Assembly (NCBI RefSeq): GCF_019320115.1
Contig: NC_089587.1
Span: 87,004,939 to 87,068,938 of the forward strand
Origin: Miscanthus floridulus
Taxonomy: Eukaryota; Streptophyta; Magnoliopsida; Poales; Poaceae
DNA length: 64,000 nucleotides
Direction: 5' to 3'
Shown: piece by piece, positions 36,851 through 49,000 of the stretch
Position numbering within the stretch: position 1 is the first letter of the stretch
How the letters are laid out: each line of letters opens with the position of its first letter
Notes under the pieces: generated by a model
The model's database searches: none
Told to the model about the DNA's origin: nothing
Seen by the model: only the letters and a program-made list of their open reading frames with translations
Program-made: the position numbers and the translations under genes

Positions 36851-36867
36851 CCCTACCTGGCGCGCCA
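36851..36867 (-). promoter_or_regulatory. Element E primer binding site
   Basis: On the minus strand, TGGCGCGCCAGGTAGGG begins one base after the 5' LTR. It fixes the orientation of E. Confidence 0.75.
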
Positions 36868-36868
36868 C

Positions 36869-37266
36869 TATCGACAAAATATAGTCGCCAGTCCACCGAG
36901 GGGGGTGCCCATGGTGGTAGATTATCGGTAGGATGCGTGTGATCTAGAACCAGATGGTGACACAAGGCACAGAGACAGCGATTTAGACAGGTTCAGGCCG
37001 TCTGATCGATGTAATACCCTACGTCCTATGTCTTTGGTGTATTGTATTGAGATGTATGCAGATTAACCTATCCTCTAGGGGACCCTTGTCTCACCTTATA
37101 TACTCCGAAGAGACAAGGTTACAAGTAAAGTATCCAATTTGGTACTATTACAATATCTAGTACAACTTGTAATCTTGATGTGCACGCCTTAATCTTACGG
37201 GCCGGGCCACCTCGGATGGTGCAGCCCATGTACCATCTTGTGGTACCCGGGGGTATATCCCCCACA
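36869..37266 (-). repeat. Element E 5' LTR
   Basis: The inner end has TATCGAC in place of TGTCGAT, so the terminal dinucleotide is mutated; otherwise it is full length. Confidence 0.88.
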
Positions 37267-38646
37267 GTGGCCATCTCCGGTGATTGTGAGGGGATTTGTA
37301 CCTTCCTCGGCGGAGCGCCGAAAGGTAACTCTAGTGGATTGCTTGTGTCATTGAGTTACCTCACTTGTGGGTAGGTTCTTGTGGTGTCCAATCGTGAGGA
37401 CGAGGTTTGTGCAACACCTCTTAGCCACCAAACCACCAAGTGTTGGTCGACACAACAGGGATGTAGCATGTTGGCAAGCACGTGAACCTCGAGAGAAAAT
37501 CGGTTGTCTCTTGCCATTTGGCATTCTCTCGGTGATTGATTTCATCTTCATCTTGTGATTGGTTCATCCCTCTACACGGCGGTATAATCACCATACTCAC
37601 TCTTTTATATCCTTGCAAACTAGTTGTGGCAAGCTCTTTAGTGTAATTAGAATTGAGAGCTTGATTTGTTATTTAAGTTCATCTAGTGGAGCTCTTTAGT
37701 GTAGTAAGATTGAGAGCTCTTAGTGAGTAGTTCCATAGCAAGTTGTGTGTCTAGTAATTATTGCAACTAGAATTGTTGGATAGGTGGCTTGCAACCCTCG
37801 TAGAGCTAGAGCAAGTTTGCATTTCGCTATTTGTCTTACTAATCAAATTGCTCTAGTTGATTTGTAGAATTTTAAATAGGCTATTCACCCGCCCTCTAGC
37901 CATATTAGGACCTTTCATTCTCCACCCTTGAGAACTTTCACCTCGGTACGTACCTTCTCTATTTTTCGTCATGTTGGTTTCTTCCCTTAGCTTGTTTCTG
38001 AGCTTGTCGCCCTTCTTACAGAGCTGGGCGGAAAGGTGAAGTTGTTGGAGCAGGGCCTAGAGATGGTCAAGGTGACTTTTGGTTGGAATGCAGAGGTGCT
38101 GGCAAGTCCCTTGAAGAGCGACGTGCTCTCGAGGGGGAACTTGACCAGATCCGCAATGTTGCCTAGCTTGTCATCTCGGAGGTCTTCGGGTCGGCACCAA
38201 GTACTAGCGCGCCTGCCATCCAGTTGGCGGAGGTCTCGGATGAAGTCTGGGCCCTCATCACACACGGGTTGTTTTACAGAGCGTCGGCGGTGTTGACTTC
38301 GGTGGCGATGTACCACCCGAACCTGGACTTCGCCACTATCTACAGTGGGTATGCCGACGACTTGAGCACGAAGGACATCCAATCGCTCGGGGAGAGCTTA
38401 CTGTCGCATGCAAGGTTGGTGGCAGAGCAAGTCTCTACGCAGTGGGTGATGGATGCCCGCCGTGAGGACATGGCCAGAAGCGCGCGTCGAGGGGACGTCG
38501 TCCAGCCTACGGATGGCATGGAGCCTAGGTCGGAAGTGGACATCGCCCCACCTTCGACTGAGCCGAACATCGTCCCACCGGGGAGTGAGCATCCTGCGCC
38601 TTCGTCGGTCGCACCGACAGTAGATGCCACCGAGCCGCCCCAATAA

Positions 38647-39159
38647 CTTGTAAAGTATAAGTAGTTTAGTAGATGCAAAAAGTTTAAGTTCATGGTGGAG
38701 CCCCCATGTAAACGTTCTTATGTACTCAATGACTACAATCGGTTTCATTTTTTGTGATGGAGTCACTTCGTTTGGGGAAGCTTGTTCCTTTCGTTCCTTA
38801 GTTTTACCTTAGCATAATTTTGTTTTTATTCTTTCTTTTTTGTACTTGCCTTTTTGTCCCGTAGGCTGCAACCTTGGGAGCCTAGGGCATGGCCCACAAG
38901 GCTCAGCTGCTCGTAACCATAGGTAGAGGCGGGGTGCGATCGGTCAGAATATTTTAAAGCAAAGGTACGTAAGGCAATTTAAAGGAACGAACTACCCTTT
39001 TGTTCGGGTAGGAAGGAGTTTCACCATATGATAATAAACAAAAAAGAGAGGTAGTAGTGCACACTCGTGGAGCCCCCAAGCGACCCGGGCCAAAAATGTT
39101 CGGGTCGCGGCGCTTTTATAGGAGCAAATGTTAAGTAAACAACGATAAGAATGAATTTT
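38647..39159. other. Element A region between antisense gene and gag remnant
   Basis: No gene is seen. This should contain the 3' end of the antisense transcript and the 3' limit of the sense gag, meeting tail to tail. A G/C-rich unit (GTGGAGCCCCCAAGCGACCC near 39062) resembles A's other noncoding repeats. Confidence 0.5.
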
Positions 39160-40875
39160 AGGGGAAGAAACGACATACCTATTCCAAGCGTTGGTGGGAA
39201 CGTTGTTGCTGTCGTCCTTCAGTCGGTAGCCATCCAGTCGGATTACCTCATCCTTCAGTCATCCGGATCCTTGCCCGCAACGCCCCCTTTCTTGGCCGTT
39301 GCTTCTTTGCCTTTTTTTCCTTTGGCCCGCCGGCCTGTCGCAGAAGGCGCTTGAGGAGCTCGCAGTCCTTGTAGAGGTGTTTGACGGGGTAGGCATGGTT
39401 GGTGCATGGGCTCTCCATGAGCTCGTGGAAGTGGCCTAGAAGGTCCTGCTGGGGCTACTTGCTCGTGTGATCAGCCGTGGAGACCGACGCGGAGTTGGCC
39501 GGTCGGCGGTGATCTCTTCTGTTCTTTTTGCCCCTCTGCGTGGAGGGGTCATCGTCCTGATCCTGGCACTTGGCCTTGCCTTTGCCTTGGCCTCCGTTGG
39601 AGCATTGCAGGAGCGGCGCTCGTTGGATGCGTTGGACAAAGGCCCGTGGTCCCGGGTCATCTGGGCTAGGACTCCGGTCGCTGCTGCGAGCGTCTCGGTT
39701 CGGCCCGAGCCACTTGTGTATATGCGGTCAGTGCGGAGCGGTCATCAAGTCAAGACGAGGTAGAGATGCGGCCTCCTGTGTCGCGCTAGGTGGTTGTAGC
39801 GGTGAGGGGTGGAGCGATTCGTCTGGTGTGTCCCCACTCCCCTAGTGGGGGGAGAGGCCACGAGTCGGTGTCGCGATGCAAAGCTCTCCGCCTATTGAAC
39901 GGTGGCGGTCTCCACTAGTGCCTGGAGGTTCCGGTGCATCTACTGTTCCTAGGGGTCATTCAGCTCGGGAAGGCCGCACAGAAGCATTGTCGTAGTGGTG
40001 ATGTTCTGATTGGCCCGAGCGAACTATGGGGGATCATTCTCCCTGTCAATGGTGTTGCGCTGGACCCGACGAGCATGACCCTAGGCACCGCTCATCGGTT
40101 TATGCACATGGGGCGCAGTGTGGTGCACCGAGTGCGCTGGCGCAGTCGACGACTGGTTCAGCCGCTATTGTCGTAGCTCCTCGTCGTGCTCCCGTGTGAG
40201 CTCAGGGGTCTCCGCATGAGGGTACGGAGGGGTGTGAGTATGCAAAGACTCTATTACCACCGGCGGCTATCTCGAAGCGTCCGCCATAGCACACTCTTAG
40301 GACGGACGGTGGCTAGGCACCACATCGTCGATGTTGGAGCCATCACTCTCAACATCATCGTCCATGAGGTCGAGGAAACAGGTGGGAGCATAGCTCACCA
40401 TCCCCACAAATTCAGACATGAGAGGGGGCGGCGCCGGCATCCTTTAGAGCCCTCAAGCGTACACGTCCATGGGAGACGCGAGGCCATAGGGGAACCGGTC
40501 ACATGGCGGTCGCAGTGGGGACAACAGGGTCCCTCTGGATAATCAGCGAAAGATAGAGAATAATAAGTAAATAACATCATGTACATTACTTACAATGGGG
40601 TTTGAGCAGAGAGTTTGCTCGGAATGAAGCGCAGATGCCTCGTCGTTGAAGTCATCATGCATCCCAGAGCCGATGGAGGGTGCCCCTCCGACGGGCGCCA
40701 GAACGAGTGTCTCCTCGCGGAGGTATAGTACGTCGAGCCGGTTGGCGACGAAGTCTAGGCTTCCAAAGAGGAAGGCCTAGGATGGCTCAGAGATGGGTGG
40801 AACCCACATCCCAACAGGTGGGAGTGTGGGAAACTCCACTGAGCCAAAGCGAGTCGTATCACCTGAGTCCGCCAT
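39160..40875 (-). pseudogene. Element A gag remnant
   Basis: On the minus strand an ATG at 40875, 65 bases inside the primer binding site, begins MADSGDTTRFGSVEFPT and soon meets a TAG. Further along, one frame is open from about 40340 to 39890 except for eight stop codons, seven of them TAG. Near 39440-39310 the frame reads HFHELMESPCTNHAYPVKHL then KDCELLKRLL, which I recognise as the late part of grass Ty3 gag proteins, just before where protease would follow. The capsid core that should lie between was not found, so an internal deletion is likely. No protease or pol follows. Confidence 0.6.
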
Positions 40876-40939
40876 GGCGGAGGTGGCGGAAAAGTGGGTC
40901 ATTCGATGACCAAAAAGTGTTGAATATACAGCGTCTTCT

Positions 40940-40954
40940 CCACGGACGGCGCCA
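40940..40954 (-). promoter_or_regulatory. Element A primer binding site
   Basis: On the minus strand, TGGCGCCGTCCGTGG begins two bases after the inner end of the 5' LTR. It sets A's orientation. Confidence 0.85.
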
Positions 40955-40956
40955 AC

Positions 40957-41977
40957 TGTCAGTGCAGAAAGTGACCAACAAGTAAATATTTGTAGTTTTA
41001 CCGTACGTTGTGATCGGAGGTGGCCTAGCAGTCAATGACATAGGGTTTATACTAGTTCAGGCAACATGCCCTATGTCTAGTTTGAGTCGGTCGGTGACTT
41101 TGTTCCTGAGCCCAGGTGCTCAAAGTTTGCAGTGGGGTTACAAATGAGAAGCAGAAAGATGGAGGGTACAAGAGGTCTGGTCGGAAGGGACGAGAGTGAT
41201 GGGAGCCCCGCTAGGAGCTAAGTGTTCGAGCGTGTGCTCGTGGTTTGAACCTGGTGGTTCTGTGGTTGTGTAGTAGTGAACTTGATCGATCAAATGAATC
41301 TGAATCAACTTAATGAACCTAAATGTTGGCAGAGGGCACATCCCCTTTTATAGATGAAGGGGGTGGCCTTACAAGTGAGAGGGAAGGAGTACGTTTGCTG
41401 CTAAGTCTTGCTTCCCATGTCGTCAGGTACAAGATGATGGTAGGCGCCCACAACACTATTGGATGTCAGATGCACATGGGAGGTGGTGTTGTCTTCTTCG
41501 GGTATGGCAAACGTCGGCGCCTACCACACTGTTGATACTTGGAGACATGCGAGGGGTTTTACCATGTTCACCCGGTACGATAAAAGTCGGCGCCCACAAC
41601 ACTGTCGATGCCCAGAGGCATGTGGGGGGCCTTACCGTATGGGAGTTAATGGCGCCCACAATACTATAGAGAAAAATATCGACGCCTACAACATTGTTGT
41701 GCCAGGGAGGTTGCAGAGTACTATTTCTGCAGGTGTACAGGGTACGGTCCCTGGTATTACAGTTTGACTTGTGCGTCCTGCCTTACTCTCTCCGTCCATT
41801 TCCTGGTCCTTACCGAGCGGGCGTCCCCGGTCGGTTAGTCCCAGTCGACTCTGAATGCGCCAGTTCGAGAAGAGCAGTGAGCAGGGGTTTGGCGCATCCC
41901 CGGTCGGAGACGCGGGTCAGAGTCGGAAGTAGTGCTTTGGCCAGGCCTTCCAGTCGGAGAGGCCATCCGGAGGCGGG
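40957..41977 (-). repeat. Element A 5' LTR, inner part
   Basis: It matches 1414 onwards with substitutions throughout. Element G interrupts it at 41977, and the rest of this LTR continues at 55256. Confidence 0.87.
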
Positions 41978-42410
41978 TGAAAGCATCTAGGCCCCTAGTT
42001 GGGTTTCGGTGATTAATAACAATACAAGATTACTATGACTAACGTGTGTTTTGCAGATGCAATTAAGTTAGGTCATGGTAATGAAGATCAATTGGGCAAT
42101 CAAAGTTGTCATGCCCCCTCGTTGGAAATCGTTTCGGTTTTCAAAGGATGGACGACAAGGTTAAGGATGACTAGTTCTAAGTGTCGATTGGAGTTGGAGA
42201 GACACTTAGAGTAGTTTAGGACTTTGTTTTTCCTTTGGCCGTACTATTAAGGGGGGTATGGACGGGTAGCTTGACCTAGTTGAGTCTAGTGAGTTAGGTG
42301 TGGTGTACACTTGTTAAAACTAGCTCTAGGTAGCTCCTACGAAGCCTTTTGATCCCATGGAGCAAACTTCATTCACAAATGATCGAGAGTTGGAAGTGAA
42401 TGGAGGGTCA

Positions 42411-42783
42411 AATACTGACCGGACGCTGGCTCCGGGGCGACCGGACGCTGGCCGCAGGGTCCGGTCAGTTCATTTGACCGAGGAAAACTAGTCTGGTGTG
42501 ACCGGACGCTGGAAGGTCAATGTGACCGGATGCTGCGGGCCAGCATCCGGTCGACTCCAGTAAGGGTCCAGCTTGAGAAAGTGTGACCGGACGCGTCCGG
42601 TCAATACTGACCGGACCCTGAGTATCCAGTGTCCGGTCGAGTACAGTAAGCATCCAAGAGCGACCGGACGAGTCCGGTCATTACTGACCGGACCCTGACA
42701 GCGTCCGGTCATCACTTGAAAACTGTTGCGCGGGTTGAATTGACTGGAGCATCCGGTCAGCATGACCGGAGCGTCCGGTCACC
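42411..42783 (+). promoter_or_regulatory. CCGG palindrome array in the G 5' LTR
   Basis: A dense series of GACCGGACGC half-sites occurs in both orientations, including GACCGGACGCGTCCGGTC at 42585-42602 and the hairpin GACCGGATGCTG-CGGGC-CAGCATCCGGTC at about 42522-42553. The last unit, GACCGGAGCGTCCGGTCACC, ends 40 bp before the TATA box. The location suggests an upstream regulatory region; function is inferred. Confidence 0.8.
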
Positions 42784-42821
42784 CCGCAGAAACTCATAAC
42801 GGTTCGTTTTTCAGGCTGTCT

Positions 42822-42830
42822 TATAAATAG
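42822..42830 (+). promoter_or_regulatory. TATA box of the G 5' LTR
   Basis: TATAAATAG lies about 720 bp before the LTR end. The same sequence is found in the 3' LTR and in solo LTR F at the same place relative to the array. Confidence 0.8.
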
Positions 42831-43546
42831 AAGCTCCACTCATGTGTGGAGTGACTTTTGCTCATTTCAACAGCTGAGAAACACGTTTGTGAGTGCCAAG
42901 AAGAGCAAGGTCCTAGTGAGGTGTTTGTGATTTGAGAATCCAAGAGTGAAACCTCATTAGTGAATCAAGAGTAGACAAGTGTGCATCCATCTTCTCATTA
43001 GGCTTCGCGTGGTCAAGTGAGAGTTCGTGCTTGTTACTCTTGGTGATCGCCATCACCTAGACGGCTTGGTGGTGATTGGGAGCTTGGTGTTCACCCGGTG
43101 GAGCTTGTGGGTGACCCAACTCAAGTTGTGAGCGGCTTTGGGTGATTCACCGCGACGGAGTGTCAAAGAATCAACCCGTAGAGAGCACTTGATCCTTGCG
43201 CAGATAAGGGGGAGCTACACCCTTGCGCGGGTGCTCCAACAAGGACTAGTGGGGAGTGGCGACTCTCCGATACCTCGGCAAAACATCGCCGCGTTCCTCT
43301 CTCCATTTACTTTGAGCATTTACTTTAAGTATTTACTTTGAGCAATTCAATACTTGTCTTTACATTCATAGAATTGCCATGCTAGAGTAAGTTTGGAACA
43401 TAGGTTGTCTTTTGTGCGTTAATTTGATAGAAACACCTTTCTAGGCACAAGGGGTTAATTGGGCTATCCGTAGGATTTGATTATTGCAAGAAAATTTAGA
43501 ATTAGCCCAATTCACCCCCCCTCTTGGGCATCTTGATCCTTTCAAT

Positions 43547-43558
43547 TGGTATCAGAGC
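43547..43558 (+). promoter_or_regulatory. Element G primer binding site
   Basis: TGGTATCAGAGC lies two bases after the 5' LTR and is complementary to the initiator tRNA-Met 3' end, as usual for copia elements. Confidence 0.92.
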
Positions 43559-43597
43559 CTTGTGCTCACGTTTTTAAGCTTAACCACTTAGAGCAAG

Positions 43598-45997
43598 ATG
43601 TCTCACGGGGATGGACCTCCTCCTATCTTCGAGGGAGTTGATTTTCCATATTGGAAAATTCGCATGGAGGCATACCTAGAAGCTCTAGACGTCGGAATAC
43701 TTAGAGCCGCCTCTTAAGGGTTCCCAACACCTAAGAATCCCGCACAACTTCAAGGCGATGAAGTGAACTATGAAAAATGGAATGCAAAGGCTCGCAACAC
43801 CATCTTTAGAGGCCTTTGCAAAGATGTGTTCAACCACGTAAGGAACCACAAAGACGCCCATGCACTATGGTCGAACGTTTGTGCGCTCCATGAGGGAACT
43901 AAGAGTGAGCGTGAGAAACGTTATCATCTTGTGATTAAAAAGCTAAATTCAATTGAGATGCTTCCCAAAGAATGTGCTAATGAGATGTATTCACGTTTGA
44001 ACGTTCTTGTAGAGGAAGTCAATGGGCTTGGACTTACTCAAATGTCACCATCCGACGTTGTGAGAAAGATCTTGAGTGTCCTCCCCATTGACAAATATGG
44101 CCATATTGTGACCGTGCTACACCAAGGTGATCTTTCCACTGCTACACCGACACAAATCTTGGGAATGATCAATGCTCATGAGATGTACATGCACATCACC
44201 CCACAAGATGGCTCATCCTCTACAAAGAAGAAAGAGAAGGATTTAGCATTCAAAGCGAGTCAAGATAAGGGCAAAGCAAGACTTGAGTATGAGAGCTCAA
44301 GTGATGAAGAAGATGATGAAGAAAATCTTGCTCTCATGGTGAAGAAGACTGCCAAGATGCTAAAGAAACTAAACAAGAGTGGCATCAAGTTTGATGGCAA
44401 GAAGAAGAAGTTCTTCACTAGCTCAAGAAGAAAGCCAATCTCCGAGATGGATTGCTACAATTGTGGCGAACTTGGCCATCTTGCTCATCAATGCACAAAG
44501 CCCAAGAAAGACAAGTTCAAGAACAAGAACAAGGGCAAGAAAGATGACTCAAGCAATGAAGATGAAGATGAGAAGAAAAAGAACAAACCATACAAGAAGA
44601 GAGATGGCAAAAAGAGAGACTTCCACAAGAAAAAGAAGAGTGGAAAGGCCTACATCGTCGGTGATTGGCTCACGAACATTGATTCATCAAGTGGATCATC
44701 CGATGATGATAGTGATGATGAAAAGGTGGCCGCCATTGCTATTGATTTTACATCTTCACCGTCACCATCACCATCATCCTCTACACACCTATGCCTTATG
44801 GCCAAGGGTGAACGCAAGGTAACTAAGAGTGATGATAGTAGTGATGATGAGCATGCTAGTGATGATAGCGATAGCGATGATGATGATTCACCTGCATATG
44901 ATGATCTTGTCAAAATATTAAGAAAATACACTAAGATCATTAGAAAGAGTAGAGCTACCAATGAAAAGCTTGATGCTAAAAATGATTCACTCTTAGCTAA
45001 GTGTGATACATTGGAAAAGGCTAATAATGAGCTTAGAGAAACTAATGATGCTATATCATCCAAACTCAAGGAGCTCAAATCTTCTAAGAAAGAGCTTAAG
45101 GATAAACATGATAAACTTGAGTGGGTGCACAATGAGCTCATTACTAGTCACAACAAGCTAAAAGATGAATATACTACTCTTAAAATCAATCATGATACAC
45201 TTGTTATTGCTCAAGAATTCTTACCAAATGAGCCACATGATGCTACTAACCATGTTGTTAAGATTGATATAGCCACATCATGTGATGATTTGATTGATGA
45301 AAGCATTGAGCATGGATCTAGTAGCAAAGGCAAGCAAGTGGTTGAGTGCAATGACTATGATGAGTATGTCAAGCTCAAGAGTGATAATGAGAAGCTCATG
45401 AAAGATCTTGAAGAGATGAAAAGTCACAACACCATTGTGCTAGAAACTCTTGATCATGACAAAAAGTTGATCATTGAGAATGAGAAGCTTAAAGAAGAAA
45501 ACAAGAAACTCAAGGAAGAGAAGAACAATGATATTCTCAAGGAAGAGAACAAGAAGCTCAAGATGGAGAAAGAGCATCTCAAGGTGGGATTGAGCAAGTT
45601 TGCTAGAGGCAAGCATCTCCAAAGTGAGCTACTCATGAATATCGTCATGAAGATGGATAGAAGTGGCATTGGATATATGGCAAGTGTAGAGAAGATGAAG
45701 GCCCAAGCTCAACACCAAAAATCAAAGCCAAAGCCAAAGCCAAAGAGATGTTTTGAGTGTGGACAAGATGGCCATTTTGCTCATGAGTGTCAAACTCCAC
45801 CACCACAACCCTTGCCCAATCATGCTAGACCCTTTGCTTTCAATGCTCACTACATGCTTAGAAAAGATTCTAGTGGAAAGATGAAAGTCATGTTCTTAGG
45901 ACCCCCCAACAAGAGTAGGCCTAAGAAGATTTGGGTGGCTAAGTCACTTGTTGAGAAGGTGAAGGGCCCTCAACAAGTTTGGATCCCTAAAGCTTGA
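43598..45997 (+). pseudogene. Element G gag (one early nonsense codon)
   Basis: Gag forms the particle that packages the element's RNA. The likely start is ATG 43598, 40 bases after the primer site, because the downstream frame continues upstream to it and the peptide contains FEGVDFPYWKIRMEAYLEAL, typical of copia gag. A TAA at codon 40 (43715-43717) interrupts it; a 744-codon frame then runs from 43763. Two CCHC zinc knuckles are visible, CYNCGELGHLAHQC (44453-44494) and CFECGQDGHFAHEC (45749-45790), separated by Asp/Ser-rich and Lys-rich stretches and a long coiled coil (for example NEKLKEENKKLKEEK). Sirevirus gags are known for such a C-terminal coiled coil and for binding LC8-type dynein light chains. 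It ends in TGA 45995-45997, in the same frame as pol. Confidence 0.88.
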
Positions 45998-46012
45998 ATC
46001 TCTTATGTGTAG

Positions 46013-49000
46013 GTGAACTACAAGACCGGTGGAAGTCATTGGGTTATTGATAGTGGTTGCACTCAACATATGACCGGTGATCCTCGTATGTTCACCTCAC
46101 TAGATGAAGAGGTAGATGGACAAGAGAAAATAACATTTGGAGATAACTCAAAGGGCAAGGTTAAAGGATTGGGCAAAGTGGTAATATCAAATGATCATTC
46201 CATCTCCAATGTGCTTTATGTTGCTTCATTGAGCTTCAACTTGCTATCCGTTGGGCAATTGTGTGATCTTGGCTTTCAATGCTTATTCACCGAGAAGGAG
46301 GTTGTTGTATCCAAGGTAGATGACAATCAAGTGATATTCAATGGATTTAGATACAACAACTTATATCTAGTTGACTTCACCTCCGAAGATGCAAACTTGA
46401 AGACTTGCCTATTCACCAAAACAACACTTGGGTGGCTATGGCATAGAAGACTTGCTCATGTTGGGATGAGCTCACTCAAGAAGCTTATGAAGAATGATTT
46501 GGTGAGAGGGTTGAAGGATATGAAGTTTGAGAAGGACAAGCTTTGTAGTGCATGTCAAGCCGGCAAGCAAGTTGCAAACACTCATCCAACCAAAGCTTTT
46601 ATGTCAACCACAAGAGTGCTAGAACTCCTACACATGGATTTGTTTGGACCAACAACATACAAGAGTTTGGGAGGAAATCTCTATTGTCTTGTGATTGTGG
46701 ATGACTATTCAAGGTATACATGGGTGTTCTTCCTTCATGACAAATCCAAAGTTGCCTCTTGCTTCAAGAAGTTTGCCAAGAGAGCTCAAAATGAATTTGA
46801 GGTGAAGCTCAAGAAGATAAGAAGTGACAATGATAAAGAGTTTGACAACACAAACATAGAAGCTTACTGTGATGAAGTTGGAATCAAACATGAAGTCTCT
46901 GCAACTTATACTCCTCAACAAAATGGTGTAGTTGAGAGGAAGAACCGGACTTTGATCACTCTTGCAAGGACAATGCTAGATGAGTACAACACCCCCGAAG
47001 CTCTATGGGCGGAAGCAATCAACACCGCATGTTATGCATCCAATCGCCTATTCCTTCAAAAGTTTCTTGGCAAAACACCTTATGAGTTGCTCAATGGGAA
47101 GAAGCCAGACGTCTCATTCTTTAGGGTGTTTGGTTGCAAATGCTACATCTACAAGAAGCGGCAACACCTAGGGAAGTTTCAAAGACGTTGTGATATAGGT
47201 TTTCTTGTTGGTTACTCATTGAAGTCCAAAGCATATAGAGTATTTAATCATGCCACCGGCTTGGTTGAAGAAACATATGATGTGGAATTTGATGAATCTA
47301 ACGGCTCCCAAGGAGCACATGAGAATCTTGATGATGTAGGTGATGAACCGTTGAGAGAGGCTATGAAGAATATTCCGATGGGAGACATCAAGCCAAAAGA
47401 TGATGAAGATGATGTACAAGTCATTAACCAACCTTCTTCATCAAGTGTACCACAAGATGGTGAAAAAGATGGGAGAGTAGAAAATAAAGATACTCATATC
47501 TCCCATGAGCAAATGGTGGTACAAGCACAAGTTGTTGATGCTCCACAACCTCCTCCTCAAGTGGTCAATAGAAGAAATACACCTCTCCTACAAGATCATC
47601 CACAAGATCTCATCATAGGGAGTCCATCAAAGGGTGTAATGACTCGATCTCAAAAACTTACTTTATTTATTGCTCATCACTCTTTTGTCTCTTGCTATGA
47701 GCCTACCAAGGTAGAAGAAGCTCTTAAAGATCCGGATTGGATAAATGCCATGCATGAGGAGTTGAACAACTTCACTCGCAATGAAGTTTGGACTCTTGAA
47801 GAGCGACCAAAAGGTGCAAGAGTCATTGGAACAAAGTGGGTGTTCCACAACAAGCAAGATGATCAAGGTGTTGTTGTGAGGAACAAGGCAAGACTAGTTG
47901 CAAAGGGGTTCTCTCAAGTTGAAGGCTTGGATTTTGGAGAGACCTTTGCACCGGTTGCAAGATTAGAAGCCATTCGTATCCTACTTGCATATGCATCACA
48001 TCATGAAATGAAACTATATCAAATGGATGTGAAAAGTGCATTTTTAAATGGCTTTATTAATGAACTAGTCTATGTTGATCAACCTCCCGGGTTTGAAGAC
48101 CCTAGATATCCTAATCATGTTTATAGGTTGTCCAAGGCACTATACGGGCTTAAGCAAGCCCCAAGAGCTTGGTATGAGCGCCTTCGGGACTTCCTTATTT
48201 AGAAGGGCTTCACCATTGGGAAGGTCGACACTACACTATTCACCAAGAAGCTTGATGGGCATATCTTCATTTGTCAAGTATATGTTGATGATATCATCTT
48301 TGGATCATCAAATGAAGACTCATGCAAAGAATTTGGTGAATTGATGTCAAAGGAGTTCGAGATGTCCATAATTGGTGAGCTTACATTCTTTCTTGGTTTT
48401 CAAGTCAAGCAAATGAAAGAAGGTATCTTCATCTCTCAAGAGAAATACACTAAAGATCTTCTCAAGAGATTCAAGATGGATGAATGTAAGCCAATCAAGA
48501 CCCCAATGCCTACTAATGGACATCTCGACCTAGATGAGGGAGGTAACCCGGTTGATCAAACTCTCTACCGTTCTATGATTGGTAGCTTGTTATATTTAAC
48601 CGCATCTAGGCCCGACATCATGTTTAGTGTGTGTATGTGTGCTAGATTTCAAGCTAGTCCTAAGGAAACACATTTAATTGCCGTAAAAAGAATCCTTAGG
48701 TATCTTAAGCACACACCAAGCATTGGCCTTTGGTATCCCAAAGGAGCTTTATTTGAATTAATTGGCTATTCCGATTCGGATTACGCCGGATGCAAAGTTG
48801 ATAGAAAGAGCACATCCAGAGGGTGCCATTTGCTTGGTAGATCACTTGTATCTTGGTCCTCCAAGAAACAAAATAGTGTGGCTTTGTCCACCGCCGAAGC
48901 GGAATACATTGCCGCGGGTGCTTGTTGTGCACAAATATTATACATGAAACAAACTTTGCTAGACTATGGAGTAATTCTAGAGAAGGTACCTCTTTTGTGC

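Larger units (their letters stand above)
33682..37266 (-). mobile_element. Element E: small non-autonomous LTR retrotransposon
   Basis: LTRs of 398 bp lie at 33682-34079 and 36869-37266, with TSD GTGGC on both sides (33677-33681 and 37267-37271). A minus-strand primer binding site TGGCGCGCCAGGTAGGG lies at 36851-36867, so the element runs right to left. The 2.8-kb internal region has no gag or pol. Instead it holds repeat tracts: TCCCCGAGC-containing units (about 34350-34930), GGCTCG-rich sequence (about 35530-35660) and 40-57-bp units (about 36480-36640). The LTRs differ at roughly 4-5% of sites by eye. Confidence 0.87.
32398..37917 (+). mobile_element. Solo LTR D, Sirevirus-like, interrupted by element E
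   Basis: It starts TGAAAGCTCTAGTTTGG, ends TAGGACCTTTCA, and is flanked by TTCTC on both sides (32393-32397 and 37918-37922). Without E and E's target duplication it is about 1.93 kb, with no internal region or second LTR. Its ends, palindrome array (32956-33345), TATA-like CTATTTAAG and the CACCCGCCCTCTAG stretch near the 3' end parallel the LTR of Sirevirus G. A solo LTR arises by recombination between the two LTRs of a full element. Confidence 0.87.
29353..38646 (+). pseudogene. Antisense gene of element A, PF04195-like ('putative gypsy type transposon'), broken and interrupted
   Basis: The first exon begins at ATG 29353 (MSDWWSSTVRESVLKAF) and ends at a GTATGC donor (30217). Its centre reads FLAFHECGLGYPMHWFLHG followed by GVLHITGFITVCEAFLG, the pattern of the Pfam family named 'putative gypsy type transposon'. 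Further exons are about 30297-31042, about 31083-31846 and 31925-32397. The last is cut by solo LTR D and resumes at 37923. A final exon (37991-38646) ends at TAA. Later exons encode charged, coiled-coil-like sequence (ELEHQLEAARRESQDQAAE) and an Asp/Pro-rich tail. In-frame TAG codons occur at 29443, 29752, 29962, 30124, 30148 and 30357. The biochemical role of this family is unknown to me. Intron limits are inferred from GT..AG signals only. Confidence 0.65.
41978..43544 (+). repeat. Element G 5' LTR
   Basis: It starts TGAAAGCATCTAGGCCCC and ends CATCTTGATCCTTTCA. It contains the palindrome array and a TATA box. The small frame at 43138-43341 recurs in the 3' LTR as a different, shorter frame and is not coding. 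Confidence 0.93.

Noticed and set aside
44650..45141. 163-codon minus-strand frame opposite G gag
   Set aside because: Ser/Leu-rich shadow of the Asp/Ser/Lys-rich gag coding sequence.
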